DNA from: Methanobacteriota archaeon
GTDB lineage: Archaea; Thermoplasmatota; Thermoplasmata; Thermoplasmatales; GCA-001856825
Reading direction: 5' to 3'
DNA length: 36,031 nt
NCBI GenBank assembly: GCA_017857235.1
Contig: JAFMDN010000011.1
Span: 1 to 36,031, forward strand
The notes below the pieces were generated by a model. That model was not told the origin of the DNA and did not search any database. It was given only the letters and a program-made list of their open reading frames with translations. The position numbers were made by a program, and so were the translations under genes. Shown here piece after piece: positions 7,099 through 16,039 of the stretch (position 1 is the first letter of the stretch; the number at the start of each line of letters is the position of its first letter).

Positions 7099-8898
7099 AT
7101 GTTTCAGATTCTTCATAGGGATGGATTAGGAAGAATAGGGGAGTTAATTGTAAATAACAGAAAAATTACAACTCCTGCCCTGTTGCCAGTAGTCCATCCC
7201 TTTATGAAAGATCCTTGGATACAGATTATTAAAGAATTGGGATTTGAAGGGATAATCACAAATTCATATATTCTCTATAAAAGAAAATTCAATGGTAAAG
7301 ATATCCACGATCATTTAGGTTTCAATGGGCTTATAATGACAGATTCCGGAACTTTCCAAGATTATGTATATGGCGGAATAGATGCAACAAATAGTCAGAT
7401 GGTTTCATATCAGGAAATGATCAAAAGCGATATCATTACCATTAGGGACGTTTTCTCCCTTCCGGAAGATAGCTGGGAAGAGGTAAATAACGGTGTTAAT
7501 GAAACTTACAATAGAGCCATTGAAGCAATTAAACTTACAGATAAATACTTGGCCTTACCCATTCAGGGGGGTAGATTTCCTGATCTTAGGGCCAAAAGCG
7601 CTAGATTAATGGGGAGTCTTAATAATGAGTACTTCCCTATAGGGGGAATTGTCCCATTGATGGAATCTTACAATTATTCAAGTGTAGTTGAGGCAATAAT
7701 AATTTCAAAAATGAATTTAAAAACCAATGCTGTTATACATGCTTTCGGAGCAGGGCATCCCATGTTTTTTTCACTTTTGGTTTTATCCGGGGCTGATGTA
7801 TTCGACTCATCGGCATATATAAAATATGCCAGGGACGGAAGAATATTAACAAATGAAGGAACAGTGGAGTTAAATTATGTATCAGAAGAATTACCTCAAT
7901 CAGCAATTCTTGATAAATACACCTTAAAGGAATTAAAGGGGATGGATGAATCTGAAAGAACTTTAATTATAGCGAAACATAATCTTTACATTTCGCTGAA
8001 TGAGATAAAGAGAATCAAAGAGGAAATAAGGCAAGAAAATTTGTGGAATTATACAGAATACAGAATAAGAGCGCATCCTCTTCTCCTAGAAGCCTATAGA
8101 AAATTATTAACCTTTTATGATTACCTAGAGAAATTTGAATCCAGATCAAAAAGGTCCCCTGTTTTTTATACCGGAGAGGAAACATTTTTGAGGCCATTAA
8201 TTAAAAGAGTTGTTGAGAAGGAAGGAAAAAAGCAAGATGGGATACAAATAAATAAAAAACCATATTCTTTCTATCTAGGACCAGTAGATACCATAATTAA
8301 AACCCCCTTTGGAAATTTCAGCATATACTTGGATGAAACTTACCCCATAGCACAATCTGTTTTCCCTGGAGAATATTATGAGAAGGAATTCAAGGAAGAA
8401 ATTATTAAATCTGAGGAATGGAAAGATTTTCTTATAAGGAAAGCCAATTACATCTTCAGATACCAGTTTTCAATTCCACTTTCAGATATTGTAGATCTAG
8501 ACGAAATACAAATAAGAATAAGCAAAAACACTGGTAAACTTCGAAATATTTACCTTAATGATAAACTCCTGTTTTCATTAAGGGCTGAGGATGGGTTATT
8601 TACGCTGGCTTACGAGGGGGCAAAATTACTTCATCAAAAACTTGAAAGACCGAAGCAGAGGGTATTCGTTAGCAAGGAAATTTCTAGTTTCCTTGAAGAG
8701 GGTAAAAATCTATTCTCAAAGTTTGTTATAAATGTTGACGATAGTTTACGTCCCGGTGATGAAGTAATTGTAGTTGATGAAGAAGATCAATTTATTACGT
8801 TTGGAAGAGCAATATTGAGCCCGGAAGAAATGAAAGATTTCAAATACGGAGTGGCGGTTAAAAACAGAATTAAGAGCAAGGATTTAGAAAAAGATTAG
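7099..8898 (+). CDS. tgtA: Archaeosine tRNA-guanine transglycosylase with PUA domain
   Basis: This enzyme exchanges guanine for preQ0 in the D-loop of archaeal tRNAs, the first step to archaeosine. The 599 residues hold the TIM-barrel catalytic domain with Asp82 in MTDSGTFQ, LPIQGG (153-158), GGIVPLMES (182-190) and the nucleophile-type Asp236 in DVFDSSAY. A C-terminal PUA-type domain spans about 520-599 (RVFVSKEI, LRPGDEVIVVDE). The zinc site usual in TGTs is lost: where the family has a C-x-C-x2-C cluster, residues 266-272 read PQSAILD, although the fourth-ligand His294 (AKHNLY) remains. The rest looks intact, so the gene is probably functional. It is monocistronic or leads the acetyltransferase gene 43 bp later. 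Confidence 0.92.
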   Translation: MFQILHRDGLGRIGELIVNNRKITTPALLPVVHPFMKDPWIQIIKELGFEGIITNSYILYKRKFNGKDIHDHLGFNGLIMTDSGTFQDYVYGGIDATNSQMVSYQEMIKSDIITIRDVFSLPEDSWEEVNNGVNETYNRAIEAIKLTDKYLALPIQGGRFPDLRAKSARLMGSLNNEYFPIGGIVPLMESYNYSSVVEAIIISKMNLKTNAVIHAFGAGHPMFFSLLVLSGADVFDSSAYIKYARDGRILTNEGTVELNYVSEELPQSAILDKYTLKELKGMDESERTLIIAKHNLYISLNEIKRIKEEIRQENLWNYTEYRIRAHPLLLEAYRKLLTFYDYLEKFESRSKRSPVFYTGEETFLRPLIKRVVEKEGKKQDGIQINKKPYSFYLGPVDTIIKTPFGNFSIYLDETYPIAQSVFPGEYYEKEFKEEIIKSEEWKDFLIRKANYIFRYQFSIPLSDIVDLDEIQIRISKNTGKLRNIYLNDKLLFSLRAEDGLFTLAYEGAKLLHQKLERPKQRVFVSKEISSFLEEGKNLFSKFVINVDDSLRPGDEVIVVDEEDQFITFGRAILSPEEMKDFKYGVAVKNRIKSKDLEKD

Positions 8899-8941
8899 TA
8901 CCATTATGAAAAGGATTAATTAATTGAGATAATTTCTCAGC

Positions 8942-9706
8942 GTGGAAATTAGGAGAATATCCACTATTGAAGAGTACAAAAAAGTTGAAGAAATTCAGAG
9001 AATCGCATGGGGTATGGAGGAAGAGTGCCCGGTTCCTGTACCAATTTTAGTTGCCATAAATAACAATGGGGGACTAGTTGAGGGGGCATTCATAGATGGA
9101 GAAATGGTTGGATTTACATTAGGATTCCCAGCGAACAAGGGAAATTACAGGTATTTTTACTCACATATGGCTGGTGTACTTCCCGATTATAGGAATTATA
9201 ACGTCGGTTATCATCTAAAAATTCATCAATTCCAATCTGCTTTCTCAATGGGTTATAGTGAGGTAAGGTGGACCTTTGACCCTATGAAAACTCGCAACGC
9301 CTATTTCAACACTCATAAATTAGGATCATTCGCATATGAATACAAGATAAATTATTATGGGATAATGGGTAGTAAGGAGAATAAAGGAATTGAATCAGAC
9401 AGGATTGAAGCCCATAAATTCAAAGACAAATCCCCTATAAGGAACTATAATTTTAATATAGCAGCTGAGCTACATAATTCGGCTGAGCCTTGGGAAAAAT
9501 ATAGCATAGATGGTGACGTATTGGGGTTTGAGGTTCTGGAAGAAATTGATCAGTCGAATCTGGAACTAGTTAAAAAATGGAGATATGCATTGAGGAAAGT
9601 TATACTAGAACTTGAAGGTAAAAATTATGTTATGATAGATGTCGTACGTGAATCCCCGAAGGCTTTTCTTATATTCGCCCTCAAGGAAAAATCAGGTTTA
9701 ATTTAA
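8942..9706 (+). CDS. Predicted GNAT-type acetyltransferase (COG3375-like)
   Basis: A 254-residue protein resembling the archaeal/bacterial family of predicted acetyltransferases with a GNAT fold. Landmarks are AWGMEEECPVP near residue 25, GFTLGFPANKG, the HMAGVLPDYRNYNVGYHLK region that corresponds to the acetyl-CoA pyrophosphate loop, and VRWTFDPMKTRNAYFN. The GTG at 8942 is chosen because the family-type start IRRISTIEEY follows it. No SD is present, but a small inverted repeat (TGAGA/TCTCA, 8925-8939) ends just before the start. The substrate is unknown. It converges on rps17e with a 9-bp overlap. Confidence 0.75.
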   Translation: MEIRRISTIEEYKKVEEIQRIAWGMEEECPVPVPILVAINNNGGLVEGAFIDGEMVGFTLGFPANKGNYRYFYSHMAGVLPDYRNYNVGYHLKIHQFQSAFSMGYSEVRWTFDPMKTRNAYFNTHKLGSFAYEYKINYYGIMGSKENKGIESDRIEAHKFKDKSPIRNYNFNIAAELHNSAEPWEKYSIDGDVLGFEVLEEIDQSNLELVKKWRYALRKVILELEGKNYVMIDVVRESPKAFLIFALKEKSGLI

Positions 9707-9925
9707 ATCCTCTTCTATTTCCTCTTTCTTTCTTGGGATTTTCTTTGTTTTCCAGTATCTGGTTACATATCCAGCTACAAGATTTCTGAATTTTTTAGAT
9801 GTATCAGGTATTGCCTCATTAACTATCTTTTTATTCTCTTCGAAATTGTTAGACAATTTATCCTCATATTTCTCGTAAATTTGTCTTGCAACTGTTTTCA
9901 CTAGATTTGGTCTAATACTTCCCAT
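9698..9925 (-). CDS. rps17e: 30S ribosomal protein S17e
   Basis: A 75-residue ribosomal protein shared by archaea and eukaryotes. MGSIRPNLVKTVARQIYEKY followed by NNFEENKKIVNEA and KKFRNLVAGYVTRYWK is the family signature, and the length is normal. It is the last gene of the minus-strand run and follows priS after 33 bp, so it may be translated from a transcript that also carries priS. It converges on the acetyltransferase gene with a 9-bp overlap, leaving no room for a separate terminator. Confidence 0.92.
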   Translation of the reverse strand: MGSIRPNLVKTVARQIYEKYEDKLSNNFEENKKIVNEAIPDTSKKFRNLVAGYVTRYWKTKKIPRKKEEIEEDLN

Positions 9926-9958
9926 GTGACCCTAATTTCATTTCACTAATTAAATATT

Positions 9959-11005
9959 TCATTCCAGGAATTCCATTGCATCGTTTAACGCCAAATAGAG
10001 CGCCTCATGTATCTTTATTTTCTGAATTCCTTCTTGATAATATTCATTTCCCTCATTAAAGTCCTTTGGAAACTTTTTAGTTACCTTAACTCTAACCTCC
10101 ATCTGGGTGAATTCCTTTGGAATTGCATCGACAAATGGATCAAACTTTTCCAACTCGGAAAATTTCAGGACCTTAACAATAAAACCTGTTTTACCATGAA
10201 GGCTCATGGGTGTTCTTATTAACCTATGTATATCTATGGTTACTGGTTCATCAATGGCGGATCCATATTTCTCCTTAGCTCGATCCCTTGCCAAGCGATT
10301 TATAATATTTATATCTTCACTGGATGGGAAATTTCGAGATCTTTTAAATTTGTAACCTTGATATTCAATTTCCTTGACCTTTGGATTAGAATGAAATAGA
10401 GATTTAATCTCCTCAACCAAAATTCTTTCCTCAGACTTAATCCTCTGATTCCAGATCGAGTTCCTGTTAAGATTTAATTTATCAAGGCATCTACCTGTAA
10501 TATAATCAACAATTTCCCTTCTCTGGAATGTGTTAAGGTCTGTAAAAATATCATAAATATGTATATGATACCCCCTCGAACCAGAAAACACTAACTCCAT
10601 CTTATTCTCATTTATGCCAAAATCTTGCATGAGAATATTAGTTAATTTATATACCTCCTTCTTTACCATGTCCAACATTTCCCTTTTTTTGAGATTTTCA
10701 GATCCCCTCAAATGGTCCGCATCAATATCGAAAATTAAATCTGCACCGAGCCATGTTGAATTTAAATCTTCACTCGCTGGATTATCATAGTATGCACTGG
10801 AATAATAGAAATGTTTAGGAGGGTTCTCACTGAGAGATTTTTTTAGATCTCTTTGAGAACTGAAACCCAGATGTCTCATCATGGAAGAACCTTCAAAATA
10901 AGAGAAGGCCAATTCTCTTTTCGGTAGATCTCTAATCTCATAATTGAAATTCTTATAATAAATTGAAAAATAGTTTTTTATTACCCTTACTGTATGATCA
11001 TTCAT
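9959..11005 (-). CDS. priS: DNA primase small (catalytic) subunit PriS
   Basis: PriS makes RNA/DNA primers for replication with PriL. The 348 residues contain the catalytic DxDxD at 93-97 (DIDADHL), the nucleotide-binding SGSRGYHIH (141-149) and the later DIHRLIRTPMSLHG that carries the third metal-linked Asp. After DIDADHL, other archaeal PriS proteins usually have a Cys/His zinc knuckle; here that stretch (GSENLKKREM) has none, and the protein has a single Cys. The start ATG overlaps the end of the secreted-protein gene by 8 bp, pointing to translational coupling. PriL is not in the window. Confidence 0.93.
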   Translation of the reverse strand: MNDHTVRVIKNYFSIYYKNFNYEIRDLPKRELAFSYFEGSSMMRHLGFSSQRDLKKSLSENPPKHFYYSSAYYDNPASEDLNSTWLGADLIFDIDADHLRGSENLKKREMLDMVKKEVYKLTNILMQDFGINENKMELVFSGSRGYHIHIYDIFTDLNTFQRREIVDYITGRCLDKLNLNRNSIWNQRIKSEERILVEEIKSLFHSNPKVKEIEYQGYKFKRSRNFPSSEDINIINRLARDRAKEKYGSAIDEPVTIDIHRLIRTPMSLHGKTGFIVKVLKFSELEKFDPFVDAIPKEFTQMEVRVKVTKKFPKDFNEGNEYYQEGIQKIKIHEALYLALNDAMEFLE

Positions 11006-11555
11006 TGCCTTCCTTCTTTCTATTGAAAACGAAGTATAATATGAAAACGGAAACTACAACTAAGGCCGTAAACACATACCCATAAGTTGCTCTGACCGTT
11101 GGATCATTGAAGCTTGTGGGGGTGGAATTATAAAATCCGGGAAGCGCACCTGCATTCAGTTTCTCCTGATTAGTATAACCATCACCCGTAGCATCTAGAT
11201 TCGCAATTGCCTGAAATGCCTTTGTTACATTAGCCTGGGTAAGGTTTCCTATAGATTGTAATGCTAGAATAAATTCTGCCCCGTATGGATTAAGTCCAGT
11301 TAAGGAATAGTCAAAGAGTATGTAATTCTTAAGTGGACTCTTCTTCCAGTCATATGTTGAGAAGTTTGAACTATAAATAACCGGATAAACAATATTGTAC
11401 CAATCGAGATCAGTAATCGTTACATTGTAACCTTGATATGTAGTATAGTATATAGTGGGGAATATGACCTCATTCTGCGCATGCACTTGGTTGAGTGGGA
11501 TGTTCATTATAACCATTAAAGCAATTAATCCTATGGCAATGGCTCTCAAATACAC
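10998..11555 (-). CDS. Secreted, membrane-anchored protein with one EF-hand-like loop
   Basis: Not a recognised family. The 185 residues start with a signal-type hydrophobic segment (about 5-22, cleavage plausible after VHAQ). A tyrosine-, asparagine- and threonine-rich extracellular part follows, then a C-terminal membrane helix (about 160-177) and a positively charged tail (NRKKEGNE), so it should be anchored in the cytoplasmic membrane facing outward. Residues 121-132 (DATGDGYTNQEK) have the D-x-T-G-D-G-x-T-x-x-E pattern of calcium-binding EF-hand or thrombospondin-type loops. The start is GTG at 11555. The gene sits 23 bp after purQ and overlaps priS by 8 bp, an odd place for a surface protein. 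Confidence 0.7.
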   Translation of the reverse strand: MYLRAIAIGLIALMVIMNIPLNQVHAQNEVIFPTIYYTTYQGYNVTITDLDWYNIVYPVIYSSNFSTYDWKKSPLKNYILFDYSLTGLNPYGAEFILALQSIGNLTQANVTKAFQAIANLDATGDGYTNQEKLNAGALPGFYNSTPTSFNDPTVRATYGYVFTALVVVSVFILYFVFNRKKEGNE

Positions 11556-11578
11556 AATGGGTGATATTAATCTGCATT

Positions 11579-12364
11579 TTAAAATTTCTCATTCAAGTAT
11601 TCCACTGCACCTTTAAAGAATAATTGCCCATAATCTTCCTCGTTTCCTCTTGTCCAATCTGAATGTGTATATTTTGTAAAAACCCTTTCAGGATGAGGCA
11701 TTAGCCCTAAAATGTTTCCCGACTTAGAGCATAGGCCTGCTATATTCATAATCGAGCCGTTGGGATTCCATGGATAATCTACTTCTTTTCCATATGGATC
11801 CACATACTTTAATCCAATCATGTTATTTTTTAATATTTCTTTCAGTAAATCTTCATCTTTAGGTATGAACCTGCCCTCAAAATGTGCTATGGGCAATCTT
11901 ATAATTTGATTGATTTTAAATTTTTTCAAAAATGGGCAGAGATTGTTCGTAATTTTTAAATAAACAGTTCTAGCTTCAAATCTGTTACTTAGATTAGTTG
12001 CCAGAGCTGCCTCACGTTCATAGTTTTTTCCTATATTTGGTATTAAACCCAATTCAATAAGTACCTGAAACCCATTACAAGAACCCATGATCAATTTTCC
12101 CGAATCGACAAAATTTTCAATGTCTTCCATAACCGATGCTCTCAATCTCGAGGCCATTATCGCCCCGGCCCTCACATAGTCCCCGGCAGAAAAACCACCT
12201 GGGAAAAAAATAGCATCAAATTCTTCTAACTTTCTTAAACCACTTTCCAGTTTTTTTATATGTATTATTTCTGCATCAGCCCCAGCACCCTTCCAAGATT
12301 GAAAAGCTTCCTCTTCATTATTGGTACCTTCCATGGTTAGGACTGCGACCTTCGGAGAATTCAT
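11579..12364 (-). CDS. purQ: Phosphoribosylformylglycinamidine synthase, glutaminase subunit PurQ
   Basis: PurQ supplies ammonia from glutamine to PurL in the fourth step of purine synthesis. The 261 residues form a class I glutamine amidotransferase with nucleophile Cys96 (MGSCNGFQ), His224 and Glu226 (PHPER) and the oxyanion region FFPGGFSAGDY. An in-frame ATG further upstream would add six residues, but the ATG at 12364 overlaps the purL stop as ATGA and has the SD GGAGGG about six bases before it (12370-12375), so that start is used. The gene is intact and coupled to purL. Confidence 0.95.
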   Translation of the reverse strand: MNSPKVAVLTMEGTNNEEEAFQSWKGAGADAEIIHIKKLESGLRKLEEFDAIFFPGGFSAGDYVRAGAIMASRLRASVMEDIENFVDSGKLIMGSCNGFQVLIELGLIPNIGKNYEREAALATNLSNRFEARTVYLKITNNLCPFLKKFKINQIIRLPIAHFEGRFIPKDEDLLKEILKNNMIGLKYVDPYGKEVDYPWNPNGSIMNIAGLCSKSGNILGLMPHPERVFTKYTHSDWTRGNEEDYGQLFFKGAVEYLNEKF

Positions 12365-14622
12365 ATATAACCCTCCTTCCATTTTGATCTAATTTGATCA
12401 ATATGGAGATACACCAGAGTCTTTCCATTAAATTTTACATCTAACATCTGGCTACCGGTATAACCTAATTTAATCGATAAACCTTTCATATATTCTTCAA
12501 ATTCCTTTTCTTTTCCTTTCTGGACTTCAAGAATGAACATAGATTGAGACTCTGAAAACATAAAGAAATCAGGTCTACCAACTGTTATACCCGTTAAATC
12601 TATTTCGGCACCAATATCCGAACCGATAGTCATTTCCGCAATAGCCAATGCTAAACCACCCTCTGAAACGTCGTGCGAAGATAGTATAATCCCCGCATCC
12701 ATTGCCCTTAAAACCATTTCAGATCTCTGGTACAGAACTTTTGGATCAGAAAAAGGCACCCTTCCTCCATTTTTTCTTTGAATTCTAAAATATAATGATC
12801 CCCCAAATTCAATACCAGGTCTACCTATCAAATAAATTGGATTTCCTGTGCCCTTAAAATCTGGAGTAATTGCTTTCCTATAATCCTTGAGTTTCCCTAC
12901 AGCCAAAATAGTAGGAATGGATGGAATACTTTTCACTCCTGTTTCGTTGTATAAGGATACATTTCCAGACACGAATGGAACTCCTAAATCCTTTGCTTCA
13001 TCTGATAGACCCTTTATCATAGAAATAAACTCACCCATCCTTTCTGGTCTTTCTGGGTTTCCAGAATTTAAGCAGTCAGAAAATGCTAGAGGAATAGAAT
13101 TTACCGAAACTAAGTTTCTATATGCTTCATCTACTGCATTTCTGGCCCCCATGTATGGATCAATTTTTGAATAAAACGGGTTGCTGCCGTGTGATACTGA
13201 TATAGCCGAATAATCTTCCCAGTTAATTCTAATTACTGATGCATCTGTTGGACCTTCTTTGCCTATGATTCCAGTAAAGGGTGGTATAACCGTGTTCCCC
13301 CTAACAGTGTGATCGTATTGTCTCACCGCATATTCCTTTGATGCCACATTTAGATCAGAAAGCATTTTCAATATAATGTCGTTGTAACTCTCCCTTTCTT
13401 TTGGCATATCAAATTTATATTCATTATATTTCAATCTGTATGCTCTTTGGTAAAGCGGAGGGGATGTCATGAAATCTAAATCGAGATCCATAACAATCTC
13501 CCCTTTGTAATAAAGTGTTAGTTTACTCCCTTTCACACTTTCTCCAATTACAGCACTTGTGATATCCCAATCATTCATTATATCCAGAACTTTTTGAACA
13601 TTTTGCTCTTCAACTCCAAGGAGCATTCTCTCTTGACTTTCAGATACCCAAATTTCCCATGGTAACATGTCTCTTTCTTTTAATGGAACTTTATCAAGAT
13701 AAACAACTCCACCCTTACCACCAGAATATAACATTTCTCCAACTACGCTGCTAAGACCCCCTCCACCTAGGTCCTTCAATGAATATATAAGCCCTGCTTC
13801 GTTCGCCTGTAAGACTGCATGTATCAATGGTTCTTTAATTATAGGATTCCCCAATTGAACCGTGGATATATTGGCACTCCCTGAATCCAGATTTGCGGAG
13901 GCCATGTTAACGCCATGTATGCCATCTCTACCTGTTTTACCACCTGCTATTATAAGCTTAATACCTTCTTTATCTATGCTTTGCTTGGCTATTTTATCTT
14001 TTTTAACGATACCTACGCAACCAACATTCACTAGGACGTTCGGAGAAAACATGTCAGAATAGTATATTCCACCGGAAACAGTTGGTATACCAACTCTATT
14101 CCCGTAGTCTCTAATGCCACTAATCACCCCAGATCTTATGAAAGCGGGTGATGGATAATCCCTATACTTATTAATCCCGAAATAGAGTACATCCGTAACT
14201 GCTACCGGCTGGGCTCCCATGCTTAGAATATCTCTTAAAATACCGCCAACACCTGTTGATGCTCCACCATATGGCTCAATAGCAGATGGATGATTATGGC
14301 TTTCCATTTTTAGAGCCACTGCATAATTTTCATCCAGTAATACAACTCCTGCATCTCCTTGAGAGTATATTTTTTCTGAATTGAGTCCAAATATGTATCT
14401 CTTAAGATAAATTTTGGAGCTCTTATATCCACAATGCTCGCTCCATGCCTGCCCTAAAGCCTGTAGCTCAACGTCAGTTGGATCTCTCCCTAAGTTTCTA
14501 AAATAAGACTGTATCCTTGCCATTTCCTGGATGGATAAACCTAGTGCTAGATCTTCAGAAATTTTCTTTAACCCTTTCAATGTTAAATTTCTTAATGCTA
14601 TTACTTTAAAGAAATCACTCAT
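12361..14622 (-). CDS. purL: Phosphoribosylformylglycinamidine synthase, large subunit PurL
   Basis: PurL is the ATP-dependent synthase subunit that turns FGAR and ammonia into FGAM. The 753-residue length is normal for the small-type (PurSLQ) enzyme. Recognisable segments are LGRDPTDVELQALGQAWSEH, SHNHPSAIEPYGGASTGVGG, GRDGIHG, DLGGGGLSSVVGEM and, in the second half, VSGNVSLYNE and SHDVSEGGLALAIAEM. An in-frame TTG nine bases upstream is possible, but the ATG at 14622 overlaps the purS stop (ATGAGTGA) and is preferred. It sits between purS and purQ in one operon. Confidence 0.96.
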   Translation of the reverse strand: MSDFFKVIALRNLTLKGLKKISEDLALGLSIQEMARIQSYFRNLGRDPTDVELQALGQAWSEHCGYKSSKIYLKRYIFGLNSEKIYSQGDAGVVLLDENYAVALKMESHNHPSAIEPYGGASTGVGGILRDILSMGAQPVAVTDVLYFGINKYRDYPSPAFIRSGVISGIRDYGNRVGIPTVSGGIYYSDMFSPNVLVNVGCVGIVKKDKIAKQSIDKEGIKLIIAGGKTGRDGIHGVNMASANLDSGSANISTVQLGNPIIKEPLIHAVLQANEAGLIYSLKDLGGGGLSSVVGEMLYSGGKGGVVYLDKVPLKERDMLPWEIWVSESQERMLLGVEEQNVQKVLDIMNDWDITSAVIGESVKGSKLTLYYKGEIVMDLDLDFMTSPPLYQRAYRLKYNEYKFDMPKERESYNDIILKMLSDLNVASKEYAVRQYDHTVRGNTVIPPFTGIIGKEGPTDASVIRINWEDYSAISVSHGSNPFYSKIDPYMGARNAVDEAYRNLVSVNSIPLAFSDCLNSGNPERPERMGEFISMIKGLSDEAKDLGVPFVSGNVSLYNETGVKSIPSIPTILAVGKLKDYRKAITPDFKGTGNPIYLIGRPGIEFGGSLYFRIQRKNGGRVPFSDPKVLYQRSEMVLRAMDAGIILSSHDVSEGGLALAIAEMTIGSDIGAEIDLTGITVGRPDFFMFSESQSMFILEVQKGKEKEFEEYMKGLSIKLGYTGSQMLDVKFNGKTLVYLHIDQIRSKWKEGYI

Positions 14623-14845
14623 TTTTCTCAACCTTACATATATTTATCACAGGATTTGCAAGGAGCTTATCGCAGAATTCATAGCCCCTGGAAAGATCGT
14701 TGCCTTCCATTTCTATATAATATATCTTTCCGGTTCTTACGTTTGATACTTCATTATAACCAAGCATACGTAGTGCCTTTAAGACTGATTGCCCCTCCGC
14801 ATCTTCTACATTGTCCTTCAGAGTTACGGTAATAATAATTCTCAC
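14615..14845 (-). CDS. purS: Phosphoribosylformylglycinamidine synthase subunit PurS
   Basis: PurS is the small dimeric subunit that bridges PurL and PurQ. The 76 residues show the family pattern: TVTLKDNVEDAEGQSVLKAL, then VSNVRTGKIYYIEME and a C-terminal LANPVINICKVE. The start is GTG at 14845. It is the first gene of purSLQ and overlaps purL by 8 bp. Upstream lies 46 bp of A/T-rich DNA and then the truncated transporter, so the operon promoter is probably in 14846-14890. Confidence 0.93.
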   Translation of the reverse strand: MRIIITVTLKDNVEDAEGQSVLKALRMLGYNEVSNVRTGKIYYIEMEGNDLSRGYEFCDKLLANPVINICKVEKNE

Positions 14846-14891
14846 AATGTAAAATAATAGATGGTAAAAAAACTTTAACTGTATTTCACGA

Positions 14892-15509
14892 TTATATCCA
14901 TAAATATGTCAGATACATCTTCACATTTATCACTAACAGCCTCCATGTACTCACCTGATTACCTAATATCAGCACATACTCATGACGCCCGAATATGTAT
15001 CCAACGATAGCAGCCGTCATGGAACCTATTCCCCAAAATGTAAATGTTAATGTGGTTAATTTTCCCCTTAAATTTTTAGGTGAAAACTCTGCTACGTATG
15101 TGCTAGATACTGGATAATCAGCACCTATACCAATACCCAATAAAAATCTGAATATGAGAAGTTCAATAATATTTGCTGCAAGTGCAGTCAAAAGGCCAAA
15201 TAAGACAAAAAATATAAGATCTATTATGTAAAGGGTTCTTCTTCCTATTTTATCCGCATATCTGCCTATTGTTATTGCACCTACCAGCATTCCTGCGAGA
15301 GCACTTGAATTTAATAAACCGATTTCTACTGAAGCTATTGCAGGATTGGATGATAACCAATTTTGCGTTTCTATATAAATCAGGGCCACTGAAATTATGA
15401 ATAGATCATAGCCATCAAGAAATACACCAGCTGCTGATAAGGCGACAACTTTTCTCAGGAAACGGTTTCTCAATGGATGGTTTTCGTCCATCAATCGATA
15501 ATTCTTCAT
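14892..15509 (-). pseudogene. Truncated MFS transporter, N-terminal half only
   Basis: About 205 residues remain of a transporter family that normally has about 400-460. It starts with a cytoplasmic tail, a first helix ending in FLDGYDLFIIS, the MFS motif GRYADKIGRRTLY between helices 2 and 3, and RFLLGIGIGADYPVSSTYVAE in helices 4-5. It ends in the sixth-helix region at VSTWRLLVINV, followed by an unrelated short tail and stop. The second six-helix bundle is missing, and purS begins 46 bp further on, so the rest was deleted rather than frameshifted. TTG at 15521 is an alternative start. A working half-transporter is unlikely. Confidence 0.75.
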
Positions 15510-15521
15510 CCATTGAACCAA

Positions 15522-15589
15522 CTGCGGTTATTTTAACCAATTAAAAAAAATTTAGATGAAACTTTAAACTAATTTTTCATTACCGGATA
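15522..15589 (+). promoter_or_regulatory. Promoter region of moaE
   Basis: An A/T-rich run at about 15559-15571 (AAACTTTAAACTA) lies 19-31 bases before the moaE ATG and fits a TATA box for a leaderless transcript. A short perfect inverted repeat GGTTA-TTT-TAACC at 15526-15538 is just upstream and could be a regulator site. Confidence 0.4.
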
Positions 15590-15994
15590 ATGTATTCTGA
15601 AATTACTAAGGATGAAATCAATGCCTTAGAATTAATAAAGAAGTTAGATTGTCAAGGTTGTGGATCCATAATTGAATTCCATGGGGTAGTTAGGCCAGAC
15701 GGTGAACTCGGAGAAATAATGGCCCTTTATTATGACTATCACGAAAGTATGGCACCAAAAATTTTAAATGAGGTATTATCCGAAGCAATTGGAAAATTTT
15801 CTTTAATAGATGGCGTGGTTATACACAGAGTTGGTTTAATTCCTGTGGGCGAGACATCCTTGTTTATTGCTTTATCCTCAAAGCACAGGAAGGAGGCGCT
15901 TTCTGGTATGGAATGGTTAATTGATGGAATAAAGACTAGAGTACCTATATGGAAAAAAGACGTCTATAAAAACGGATCATACTGGCATCAGTAG
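15590..15994 (+). CDS. moaE: Molybdopterin synthase catalytic subunit MoaE
   Basis: MoaE transfers sulfur from MoaD thiocarboxylate to precursor Z to make the dithiolene of molybdopterin. The 134 residues carry the family segments GSIIEFHGVVRP, ALYYDYHESMAPK, VIHRVGLIPVGETS and the C-terminal RVPIWKKDVY with the active-site lysines Lys115 and Lys122. Its partner moaD lies about 1.2 kb downstream in a separate transcription unit. A hairpin after the stop probably ends the transcript. Confidence 0.95.
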   Translation: MYSEITKDEINALELIKKLDCQGCGSIIEFHGVVRPDGELGEIMALYYDYHESMAPKILNEVLSEAIGKFSLIDGVVIHRVGLIPVGETSLFIALSSKHRKEALSGMEWLIDGIKTRVPIWKKDVYKNGSYWHQ

Positions 15995-16016
15995 GACTCA
16001 GAAATTGCGAATGGAA

Positions 16017-16039
16017 CATGAAAAATCCTAATTTTCATG
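16017..16039 (+). terminator. Stem-loop after moaE
   Basis: Eight-base arms CATGAAAA (16017-16024) and TTTTCATG (16032-16039) flank a seven-base loop, 22 bp after the moaE stop, followed by T-rich sequence. The position fits a transcription end or RNA 3' stabiliser. Confidence 0.45.

Noticed and set aside
12887-14062. Plus-strand frames of 66-95 codons inside purL
   Set aside because: Antisense shadows of a clearly intact PurL.
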